Made by a program: the position numbers and the translations under genes. Below the pieces are notes generated by a model. It searched no databases. It was given only the letters and a program-made list of their open reading frames with translations, and was not told where the DNA came from. A stretch of DNA of 64,000 nucleotides from positions 1-64,000 of the forward strand of contig JAEWTV010000128.1 in the NCBI GenBank assembly GCA_023397675.1, written 5' to 3'. The stretch is from Bacillota bacterium (lineage in GTDB: Bacteria; Bacillota; Clostridia; Acetivibrionales; JANLFN01). Positions 51,171-58,580 of the stretch are shown piece after piece; position 1 is the first letter of the stretch, and every line of letters begins with the position of its first letter.

Positions 51171-52064
51171 ATGGACGAACAGGTTATACCAAAAGCGTGG
51201 GAAGGTTTACTGAGTTCCGCCAATTTTCTTCCCGTCATAGTTAAAACCATTGAACGCTTCTTTGATGTTAACTGGAGCATGGAACCAAACAGACACGATT
51301 ACTATGAAATGGTTTATATAAGACGAGGAAACGCCGTTTTTGAGGTAAGCGGACATACAGTTCCAATTGGTGCCAATGACATACTTATTATCAAACCCAA
51401 ACAGCCTCACAAGGTTGTTGTCAAATCGGTAACCGGCTGCGATTTTATTGTTTTGAACTTTACCTTCAAGGATAAAATTAACAGCGAATTTTCTGAGGCT
51501 TCACTTGAAGATTTCTTGAACTTTGTAAGCGGCAAGGAATCGGGTTCGTACATAACACTCAAGGTAAGCCAGAAGAATGAGATAATAACACTGCTCAACA
51601 GGATTCTTAAGGAAAGGGAAAGCGCCGACATAGGCAGTGAGCTGCTTAATTATCTTATGGCTATGGAACTTTTTGTCCTCATTTCAAGAGCTCTTAAAAT
51701 GGAGTGGGAAAACAGCATAAAAACCAAAAGCCCCAAACTAAAGGAATTAATCAAGGCTGCTGTTAACTACATACATAATAATTTTGAGCGGGATATTTCC
51801 CTCAATGATATTGCCAGATTTGTATTTTTAAGCCCAAGTTATTTTACGCGTGCATTCAAAGAGGAAATGCGTCTCAGCCCTATAAACTACCTTCTGAAAA
51901 TCAGAGTACAAAGGGCAAAGGAGCTGTTGGCTGAAAGCGATATGAAAATCAGCGACATAGCCCTTAATGTAGGCTTTTCAAACCAACAGAGATTTAATGA
52001 GATATTTAAGAAAAATGCAAAGATAACTCCTCTTCAATACAGAAAGCAATCACAAAAATCATAA
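51171..52064 (+). CDS. AraC-family transcriptional regulator
   Basis: A 297-residue regulator with an N-terminal cupin sensor domain (about 15-130; YYEMVYIRRGNAVFEVSGHTVPIGANDILIIKP) and a C-terminal double helix-turn-helix (about 195-295; RDISLNDIARFVFLSPSYFTRAFKEEM and ISDIALNVGFSNQQRFNEIFKK). It probably regulates sugar metabolism, but no transport or glycosidase genes lie beside it. The ATG at 51171 is 8 nt after AAAGGAG and is preferred to the ATG at 51165. Confidence 0.92.
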   Translation: MDEQVIPKAWEGLLSSANFLPVIVKTIERFFDVNWSMEPNRHDYYEMVYIRRGNAVFEVSGHTVPIGANDILIIKPKQPHKVVVKSVTGCDFIVLNFTFKDKINSEFSEASLEDFLNFVSGKESGSYITLKVSQKNEIITLLNRILKERESADIGSELLNYLMAMELFVLISRALKMEWENSIKTKSPKLKELIKAAVNYIHNNFERDISLNDIARFVFLSPSYFTRAFKEEMRLSPINYLLKIRVQRAKELLAESDMKISDIALNVGFSNQQRFNEIFKKNAKITPLQYRKQSQKS

Positions 52065-52067
52065 TAG

Positions 52068-52091
52068 AAAGCGTGCGTTTGCACGCTTTTT
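52068..52091 (+). terminator. Rho-independent terminator
   Basis: AAAGCGTGC (52068-52076) pairs with GCACGCTTT (52081-52089) around a GTTT tetraloop and continues into a T-run. It ends the AraC-family gene. Confidence 0.9.
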
Positions 52092-52199
52092 GTCAAAAAA
52101 CATTCATATAGATATCTTATATGGATAAATTACAGGAAGAACCCCTTTGAATATAAATGTATAATTTCATATAAGATTTGAGAAACGGAGGTGTCGGTT

Positions 52200-53459
52200 A
52201 TGGGAATGACAATGACACAAAAAATTATGGCTGACCATGCAGGTTTAAAAAATGTCGAACCTGGCCAACTGCTTAAAGTAAAGCTTGATATGGTTTTGGG
52301 AAATGACATTACAACACCGGTAGCTATAAAGGAGTTTAATAAAATAGGAATAGACAAGGTTTTTGATGTAACCAAAATTGCAATTGTACCTGATCATTTT
52401 ACACCTAATAAGGATATCAAATCCGCAGAACAGGCGAAATTCATAAAGGAATTTGCAAGACAAAAAGGAATTGTCAATTATTTTGAAATAGGGCAGATGG
52501 GTGTTGAACATGCTCTTTTACCAGAAAAGGGTCTGGTAGTACCTGGCAATGTTGTTATCGGAGCTGATTCCCATACTTGCACATATGGTGCTCTTAATGC
52601 TTTCTCTACAGGTATTGGAAGCACGGATATGGCTGCTGGAATGGCAACCGGTGAAGCATGGTTCAAGGTGCCTGAAGCAATAAGGTTCGTACTTAAGGGA
52701 AAACCATCCAAATGGGTAAGCGGAAAGGATGTAATACTTCATATCATCGGCCTTATAGGTGTTGACGGTGCGTTGTACAAGTCTATGGAATTTACAGGTG
52801 AAGGACTTCATTGCTTATCAATGGATGACAGGTTCTCCATGGCTAATATGGCAATAGAGGCAGGCGCTAAGAATGGTATTTTCGAAGCTGATGATAAAAC
52901 CCTGCAGTACGTAAAAGAACATTCAACAAAATCATATAAGGTTTATACAGCTGATGCTGATGCAGAATATGTGCAAACATATGAAATAGATTTGAGCACC
53001 GTTAAGATGACTGTCGCATTCCCTCATCTTCCTGAGAATACAAGGACAATAGATGATGTTGGAAATGTAAAGATAGACCAGGTTATCATTGGTTCCTGCA
53101 CAAACGGAAGAATTGAAGATATGAGAGTCGCCGCAAGCATTCTCAAGGGGAAAAAAGTGCATCCCGATGTAAGGTGTATAATTATTCCGGCTACGCAGAA
53201 GATTTGGAAGCAATCTATGGAAGAAGGCTTATTCGATATATTTGTTGATTCGGGTGCAGCAGTAAGTACACCAACCTGCGGTCCCTGCCTTGGCGGACAC
53301 ATGGGAATACTCGCAAAAGGCGAAAGGGCTGTCGCTACAACCAACAGAAACTTTGTAGGACGTATGGGAGACCCTGAAAGCGAGGTTTACCTTGCAAGTC
53401 CTGCAGTAGCTGCAGCATCAGCTGTTACTGGTAAGATATCGTCACCGGAAGAATTATAA
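52200..53459 (+). CDS. leuC: 3-isopropylmalate dehydratase large subunit
   Basis: A 419-residue aconitase-family protein. The [4Fe-4S] ligands are in IGSCTNGRIED and CGPCLGGHMG; the substrate region GADSHTCTYGAL is near residue 125. The 419-residue length marks the shorter, archaeal/clostridial-type LeuC, which often also acts on citramalate. The GTG at 52191 is in frame, but the GGAGGTG site fits the ATG at 52200. It leads a leuCDB operon with no T-box of its own. Confidence 0.95.
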   Translation: MGMTMTQKIMADHAGLKNVEPGQLLKVKLDMVLGNDITTPVAIKEFNKIGIDKVFDVTKIAIVPDHFTPNKDIKSAEQAKFIKEFARQKGIVNYFEIGQMGVEHALLPEKGLVVPGNVVIGADSHTCTYGALNAFSTGIGSTDMAAGMATGEAWFKVPEAIRFVLKGKPSKWVSGKDVILHIIGLIGVDGALYKSMEFTGEGLHCLSMDDRFSMANMAIEAGAKNGIFEADDKTLQYVKEHSTKSYKVYTADADAEYVQTYEIDLSTVKMTVAFPHLPENTRTIDDVGNVKIDQVIIGSCTNGRIEDMRVAASILKGKKVHPDVRCIIIPATQKIWKQSMEEGLFDIFVDSGAAVSTPTCGPCLGGHMGILAKGERAVATTNRNFVGRMGDPESEVYLASPAVAAASAVTGKISSPEEL

Positions 53460-53474
53460 ATTGGAGGTGTTAGC

Positions 53475-53963
53475 ATGAAAGCGAAGGGAAAAGTTATCAA
53501 ATATAAGGATAATGTAGATACAGATGTAATCATACCTGCAAGGTATCTTAATACATCAGATCCCGCAGAGTTGGCAAGCCATTGCATGGAGGATCTGGAT
53601 AAGGATTTTTCAAAGAAGGTAAACAAGGGAGACATAATAGTAGGCGGCAAGAATTTCGGCTGTGGTTCTTCCAGAGAACATGCACCAATAGCGATTAAGG
53701 CATCAGGTATTTCATGCGTTATTGCCACTACATTTGCTCGTATTTTCTATAGAAATGCTATAAATATCGGACTGCCAATTCTTGAATGTCCTGAAGCATC
53801 TGAAGGCATAAGGGATGGTGACCAGGTGGAAATAGATTTTGATTCGGGACTAATTACAAATGTTACAAAGAACGAAACTTACAAAGGTGTACCATTCCCG
53901 GCATTTATGCAGGAAATCATAGAATCGGAAGGACTTATCGGTTATATTCGCAAGCAGGTTTAG
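53475..53963 (+). CDS. leuD: 3-isopropylmalate dehydratase small subunit
   Basis: A 162-residue swivelling domain with DNVDTDVIIPARYLNT and GKNFGCGSSREHAPIAIKASG. It pairs with LeuC, 15 bp upstream, to isomerise 2-isopropylmalate (and probably citramalate, given cimA). The length is normal for the short LeuD type. It is preceded by GGAGGTG. Confidence 0.96.
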   Translation: MKAKGKVIKYKDNVDTDVIIPARYLNTSDPAELASHCMEDLDKDFSKKVNKGDIIVGGKNFGCGSSREHAPIAIKASGISCVIATTFARIFYRNAINIGLPILECPEASEGIRDGDQVEIDFDSGLITNVTKNETYKGVPFPAFMQEIIESEGLIGYIRKQV

Positions 53964-53975
53964 GAGGTAGTTTTT

Positions 53976-55052
53976 ATGAATTATAAAATAGCAGTTCTCC
54001 CTGGTGATGGAATAGGGCCTGAAGTAATTGAACAGGCATTGGGGGTATTAAAACGGGTAGAAAAGAAATATGGTTGTAAAATGTCACTTGAGAATGGGCT
54101 AATCGGAGGCTGTGCAATTGACAGTACTGGCGTACCGCTGCCTGAAGAAACAGTAAAGCTGTGTAAAAGCAGTGATGCCGTGTTGCTTGGCGCGGTTGGA
54201 GGACCAAAATGGGATACACTCCCTGGAAACTTGCGCCCTGAAGCAGGTTTGCTTGGGATACGCTCAAGTCTCGGGTTATTTGCAAATTTGAGACCTGCTG
54301 TAATATATGATGCCCTTAGAGATGCCTCTCCGCTTAGAAATGAGATAATAGGCAAGGGAATTGATATAATGGTTGTCAGAGAACTTACAGGTGGTATTTA
54401 TTTTGGAGAAAGAGGAAGATCCAAAAGTGAATCAGGAGAGCTTTCTGCCTATGATACCGAAAAATATAGTACTTCCGAAATTGAAAGAATTACAAGGGTT
54501 GCTTTTGATACTGCCATGAAAAGAGGTAAGAAAGTTACTTCTGTGGACAAGGCAAATGTTCTAGAAAGCTCAAGGCTCTGGAGAGAAACCGTTATAAAAG
54601 TGTCGGCTGAGTATCCTGGGGTTGAACTCAACCATATGTATGTTGATAACGCGGCAATGCAGCTTGTAAGAAACCCTGGACAATTTGATGTAATTGTTAC
54701 AAGCAATATTTTTGGAGACATTCTTTCGGATGAAGCATCAATGATTACAGGTTCAATAGGCATGCTTCCTTCAGCAAGCCTTGGATCAGGCACATTCGGA
54801 ATGTATGAACCCATTCATGGATCTGCACCTGATATTGCAGGTAAAAATGCTGCTAATCCAATAGCCACTATTCTTTCCTTGGCGATGCTTTTCAGATACT
54901 CTCTTGGAATGAAGGAAGCTGCACGGGATATAGAAAATGCTGTTGTAAAGGTTCTTGGAATGGGCTACAGAACAGGTGACATCGCAGCACCCGATTCGAT
55001 TGTAACAGGTACAAAGGAAATGGGTGAGCTTATTAACAGTGCAATATTGTAA
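53976..55052 (+). CDS. leuB: 3-isopropylmalate dehydrogenase
   Basis: A 358-residue NAD-dependent beta-decarboxylating dehydrogenase: N-terminal VLPGDGIGPEVIEQAL, RELTGGIYFGERG, and the C-terminal cofactor site EPIHGSAPDIAGKNAANPIA. It oxidises 3-isopropylmalate to 2-oxoisocaproate, and the methylmalate analogue in the citramalate route. It is the last gene of leuCDB and is followed by a terminator. Confidence 0.96.
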   Translation: MNYKIAVLPGDGIGPEVIEQALGVLKRVEKKYGCKMSLENGLIGGCAIDSTGVPLPEETVKLCKSSDAVLLGAVGGPKWDTLPGNLRPEAGLLGIRSSLGLFANLRPAVIYDALRDASPLRNEIIGKGIDIMVVRELTGGIYFGERGRSKSESGELSAYDTEKYSTSEIERITRVAFDTAMKRGKKVTSVDKANVLESSRLWRETVIKVSAEYPGVELNHMYVDNAAMQLVRNPGQFDVIVTSNIFGDILSDEASMITGSIGMLPSASLGSGTFGMYEPIHGSAPDIAGKNAANPIATILSLAMLFRYSLGMKEAARDIENAVVKVLGMGYRTGDIAAPDSIVTGTKEMGELINSAIL

Positions 55053-55091
55053 ACCTTTAATTATAAATTGGACAAATTACACCACAATAAC

Positions 55092-55115
55092 AAAAAGCCG
55101 ATCCGGCTTTTTTGT
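55092..55115 (+). terminator. Terminator of leuCDB
   Basis: AAAAAGCCG (55092-55100) pairs with CGGCTTTTT (55104-55112), giving a 9-bp stem with a very short ATC loop followed by further T residues. Confidence 0.8.
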
Positions 55116-55119
55116 TTGC

Positions 55120-55151
55120 AAAAAAATAAAGGGCTTTTTCTTTAGCCCTTT
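55120..55151 (-). terminator. Terminator of the LexA-like gene
   Basis: AAAGGGCT (55128-55135) pairs with AGCCCTTT (55144-55151). Read on the minus strand, the stem is followed by a T-run complementary to 55120-55127. It lies 6 bp after the lexA-like stop. Confidence 0.85.
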
Positions 55152-55157
55152 ACAATT

Positions 55158-55793
55158 TTAATATCTTGTATATTTTCCTACAAGCTTTCCTATTATAATT
55201 ATTTCATTAGTATTGAACTCTTCTCTGTCAAGCAGATTGCTTTCGGCTTTGAGAGTGATCATGTTTTTCTGTGGATTGGAATAATAACGTCTTAACAGGG
55301 TGTGATTTTCAAAAAGTATAAGAACAATGTCTCCGTCGAGAACTTCTTCATTCTGTTTAATAAGTATTGTGTCCTCATAAGTGATTCCGCTGTCCTTAAG
55401 ACTGTTGTCGGGACACTGCATCATAAAACAGTTTCCTTCTGATTCAATGATATCGGCTGGCATTGGCTGATACTTGATTATGTTGTAAACATCCAGTATA
55501 TTGCCTATGTTCCTCCTGTTAATCCTTTTTATTTCCGGTACGTAGATTGGTTCGGGATAATTTGAATTGTCTTGAACAAGCTTGATGGATCTTGCCATAC
55601 CGACTTCACGCTTTATAACTCCCTTTTGCTCAAGACGGTTTAAGATTCCCTGTACGGCACCAGGGGTTTTTTCTCCTATCATTTCGCCGATTTCTCTTAC
55701 TGTGGGTGGTATACCTTTGGCTTTAATAAATGCTTCAATAGTTGCATAAACTTTTTTTTGTTTAGCGGTGAGTGAATTAAAATCTACAGACAT
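55158..55793 (-). CDS. LexA-like repressor lacking self-cleavage residues
   Basis: A 211-residue protein with a LexA winged helix (LTAKQKKVYATIEAFIKAKGIPPTVREIGEMIGEKTPGAVQGILNRLEQKGVIKR) and a C-terminal S24-like domain. The serine is kept in CPDNSLKDSGITYEDTILIKQ. The lysine of the family TVKRF motif is absent (THTLLRRYY-type sequence), and no Ala-Gly cleavage site is seen in the linker (RINRRNIGNILDV). RecA-stimulated autocleavage is therefore doubtful. The ATG at 55793 is preferred over 55802 for ribosome-site spacing. No canonical SOS box was recognised upstream. Confidence 0.85.
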   Translation of the reverse strand: MSVDFNSLTAKQKKVYATIEAFIKAKGIPPTVREIGEMIGEKTPGAVQGILNRLEQKGVIKREVGMARSIKLVQDNSNYPEPIYVPEIKRINRRNIGNILDVYNIIKYQPMPADIIESEGNCFMMQCPDNSLKDSGITYEDTILIKQNEEVLDGDIVLILFENHTLLRRYYSNPQKNMITLKAESNLLDREEFNTNEIIIIGKLVGKYTRY

Positions 55794-55937
55794 TTTTACC
55801 ATCCTTTACATATTTTTTAATATGGTTATTTCTGCGTACTTTACATAAACACTAGTTATTAGTTTAAAAAAATTTTTGTGCTTTGTCAAATCATAATATT
55901 ACAAAAATTCTACATGTTTACACAAAAAGGAATACAA

Positions 55938-56129
55938 ATGTTTACATGTGTAAAAAATTGCTTTAAATTATTCCCCAACAAAAAACAAAATTGTCCATCA
56001 AAGTGCAAAAAAATATACCGTCAATTTCCAGTTAAAGAATTTTTTTTTGTTATATGGATAACATATTTGGGACTAATAATCTATATAAAAATATGTTTGT
56101 ACGGAGGTCAATATGTTCAAGCTTCTTAG
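55938..56129 (+). CDS. Possible small Cys-rich membrane protein (doubtful)
   Basis: A 63-codon frame from ATG at 55938, with AAAAAGG upstream. It encodes a basic, Cys-containing N-terminal part (CVKNC, CPSKC) and one hydrophobic helix (EFFFVIWITYLGLIIYIKI). It overlaps the iadA start by 17 bp. The composition is what AT-rich noncoding DNA could also produce, and no family is recognised. Confidence 0.25.
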   Translation: MFTCVKNCFKLFPNKKQNCPSKCKKIYRQFPVKEFFFVIWITYLGLIIYIKICLYGGQYVQAS

Positions 56130-57264
56130 GGGAGGACATTGTTTCTCACCTGATAACATTGGAAAAAAAGATGTTTTAACTATTTACAATAAAATTTACA
56201 GGGTTGAAGAAAGTATAAAGCCTGATATTTTGCCCGATATAGAAATAATCGATTGCAGAGGTTGCATTATATGCCCTTCCTTTATAGATCAGCATGTACA
56301 TATAATAGGCGGCGGAGGAGAGGAAGGCCCGATAAGCAGAATTCCCGAACTCATGCTTGGAGATATAATTTCAGCAGGAATTTCTACTGTTGTGGGTGTA
56401 TTAGGTGTGGATGATGTGTCGAGAAATATGGAATCGCTGCTTGCAAAAGCCAGAGGGTTGGAAGAGGAAGGAGTTAATACTTTCATATATACCGGAAGCT
56501 ATGCAGTTCCAACAAGGACAATTACAGGCAGTGTTAAATCAGACATTATCCTTATTGATAAAATCATTGGTGCAGGTGAAATTGCCATTGCGGATCATAG
56601 GTCATCGTATCCGACCATTAATCAGCTTGCTGAACTTGCATCTGAAATAAATGTAGGCGGTCTAATTGGTAAAAAAGCAGGTGTAATGCATATTCATGTG
56701 GGTGATGGAAAGGACGGTATTGGCTTACTGTATCAGATTGTAAATAATTATGATTTCCCCATTAAAATGTTTGTACCTACGCATCTTAACAGAACCGCCA
56801 CGCTTCTTGAAGAAGCGGTAGAATACTTATGCGTAGGGGGAAACGCAGATCTAACGGCGGGTGAAAATTCATCAAAGGGGATAAGTGTTCCTGAGGCGCT
56901 TAGTACTCTTTTGAAAAAAAATCTGGATATGCAAAAAGTAACTGTTTCTTCCGATGGCAACGGAAGCATTCCTGCGGAAGGTGGGAAAGGGACGGGAGTT
57001 GGCCTTGTAAAACAGCTATATGAAGATATCAGGAATAGCATAATAAATGAGGATGTTGAAATGTCCAAAGCGATATCAGCGGTTACATCCAATGTAGCCA
57101 AGGTGCTTGGAATGTATCCGAAAAAAGGCGCAATAGCTGCGGGGAGTGATGCCGACATACTTGTACTTGAAAGTGGAAGTCTTAGAATTAAGGAATTGAT
57201 TGTTAAAGGTGAAAGATTAATGGGCGATGGCATTGTTTTGAAAAAGGGGAGATATGAAAAATAA
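56113..57264 (+). CDS. iadA: Isoaspartyl dipeptidase (beta-aspartyl peptidase)
   Basis: A 383-residue zinc amidohydrolase. The HxH-type motif is in FIDQHVHIIGGGGE (near residue 60), further ligands in HIHVGDGK and PTHLNRT, and the catalytic Asp in VSSDGNGS. It hydrolyses beta-aspartyl dipeptides. Located directly upstream of cyanophycinase and cyanophycin synthetase, its physiological substrate is most likely beta-Asp-Arg released from cyanophycin. The ATG follows CGGAGG. Confidence 0.92.
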   Translation: MFKLLRGGHCFSPDNIGKKDVLTIYNKIYRVEESIKPDILPDIEIIDCRGCIICPSFIDQHVHIIGGGGEEGPISRIPELMLGDIISAGISTVVGVLGVDDVSRNMESLLAKARGLEEEGVNTFIYTGSYAVPTRTITGSVKSDIILIDKIIGAGEIAIADHRSSYPTINQLAELASEINVGGLIGKKAGVMHIHVGDGKDGIGLLYQIVNNYDFPIKMFVPTHLNRTATLLEEAVEYLCVGGNADLTAGENSSKGISVPEALSTLLKKNLDMQKVTVSSDGNGSIPAEGGKGTGVGLVKQLYEDIRNSIINEDVEMSKAISAVTSNVAKVLGMYPKKGAIAAGSDADILVLESGSLRIKELIVKGERLMGDGIVLKKGRYEK

Positions 57265-57367
57265 AAAATGAATACCTGTTAATAAATAAGACAATAATAT
57301 ATCTGGCATGTTGGAATTTTATTTTTAATTTGACTAAAGATGATTTAGTAGAAGATAGGTGATTTTT

Positions 57368-57643
57368 ATGAATGAAAAAAATTATTACGGAAGATCAACT
57401 GAAGCTGTTGCAAGGAAAAGCAATGCATGGACACTTTTACTCGGCTGGATTTCCGCTGTTGTTTCACTTTTTATATATCCGTTTGTTTTTGGTCTGCTTG
57501 GTGTTGTTTTTGGAATTCTTTCAACCAAAAATAAGAGCAGAGCCGGTTTGCCATTAATAGTTGTAAGTATCATATTAATGGGAATCGGTATGATCTATAG
57601 CCGTGTAATATTGAATTATACCAGACACTTCCTGGGTATATAA
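57368..57643 (+). CDS. Small two-helix membrane protein
   Basis: A 91-residue protein with two or three hydrophobic helices (about 22-50 and 60-80). It resembles DUF4190-type small membrane proteins (FGLLGVVFGILSTKNKSRAGLPLIVVSIILMGIG) in general pattern. It lies between iadA and cyanophycinase but is followed by a long hairpin terminator, so it may not be functionally part of the cyanophycin module. The ATG at 57368 fits a TAGGTG site. Confidence 0.7.
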   Translation: MNEKNYYGRSTEAVARKSNAWTLLLGWISAVVSLFIYPFVFGLLGVVFGILSTKNKSRAGLPLIVVSIILMGIGMIYSRVILNYTRHFLGI

Positions 57644-57646
57644 GAG

Positions 57647-57724
57647 AAAAGGACGTGTATTATGCTTAAAAGATTTTATTGAAGCCATCATTTTTGAGCA
57701 TAATTATAAAGCGTCCTTTTTATT
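57647..57724 (+). terminator. Long two-stem terminator
   Basis: AAAAGGACG (57647-57655) pairs with CGTCCTTTT (57712-57720), and ATTATGCT (57659-57666) with AGCATAAT (57696-57703), followed by TATTATT. The two-tier stem ends the transcript before cphB. Confidence 0.75.
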
Positions 57725-57751
57725 ATTATGAAAGCTGTTATGGAGGTTTAA

Positions 57752-58561
57752 ATGAGCGGAAATTCAAGAGGGTACCTTGTAATTATTGGTGGTGCTGAGG
57801 ATAAAAACGGAGAAAGCAACATTCTAAAAGATGTATCGAATGTTATTTCTTCAAAAAACGGAAAAATTGTTGTAATCACTACAGCAACAGAAAATCCAGA
57901 GCAGGCAGGCACAGTATACAGAACTGTATTTACAAGGTTAGGTGTTAAGGAAGTTGAAGTGCTTAACATCAATACAAGGGAAGATGCAAATGAAAAAGTT
58001 AATATAGACGCAATAATGAGTTCCTCGGGGATTTTCTTTACCGGGGGAGATCAGCTCAGAATAACAAGTATTTTAGGCGGGACAGACACGTTTAAGGCTC
58101 TCCATGATGCCTTCCAGGCTGGCACCTCTATAATTGGTACAAGTGCAGGAGCATCAGTAATGAGTAGCACCATGATAGTAGATGGGAACAGTAATGACCC
58201 CGCTAGAAAATGTACATTGAAAATGGCTCCGGGACTTGGGCTTCTTGAAGAAGCCATAATAGACCAGCACTTTGAACAAAGGGGCAGGATAGGAAGACTT
58301 CTTTGTGGAGTAGCTGAGAATCCGCACATACTTGGAATTGGAATAGATGAAGATACTGCAATAAAAGTCCACCCGGACAGGCATTTTGAAGTCATAGGAA
58401 ATAATTCGGTTACAATTGCAGACGGAAAATCTATTAAGAGTTCAAATGTATCTGAACTAAAACCTGACGAAATACTTGCTATAACTGATGTAACGCTTCA
58501 TGTGCTGCCAAAGGGGTATGGGTTTGACATGAATGAGCGAAAGGTTTTGCGATTACATTAG
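57752..58561 (+). CDS. cphB: Cyanophycinase
   Basis: A 269-residue serine peptidase of the S51-related cyanophycinase family. The nucleophile is Ser131 in IIGTSAGASVMSS. Other conserved parts are LVIIGGAEDKNGE at the N-terminus, FFTGGDQLRITSILGG, and DQHFEQRGRIGRLL. It cleaves cyanophycin into beta-Asp-Arg dipeptides intracellularly; there is no signal peptide. It is 20 bp upstream of cphA. Confidence 0.95.
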   Translation: MSGNSRGYLVIIGGAEDKNGESNILKDVSNVISSKNGKIVVITTATENPEQAGTVYRTVFTRLGVKEVEVLNINTREDANEKVNIDAIMSSSGIFFTGGDQLRITSILGGTDTFKALHDAFQAGTSIIGTSAGASVMSSTMIVDGNSNDPARKCTLKMAPGLGLLEEAIIDQHFEQRGRIGRLLCGVAENPHILGIGIDEDTAIKVHPDRHFEVIGNNSVTIADGKSIKSSNVSELKPDEILAITDVTLHVLPKGYGFDMNERKVLRLH

Positions 58562-58580
58562 ACCTAAGGAGGTTTATAAA

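Noticed and set aside
55878..55937. TTG-initiated upstream extension of the small Cys-containing frame
   Set aside because: There is no ribosome site near 55878 and the added residues look like random AT-rich sequence.
58533..58580. ATG at 58533 as the cphA start
   Set aside because: It lies within cphB and lacks a ribosome site; the GTG at 58581 follows AAGGAGG at ideal spacing and gives the family-like N-terminus.
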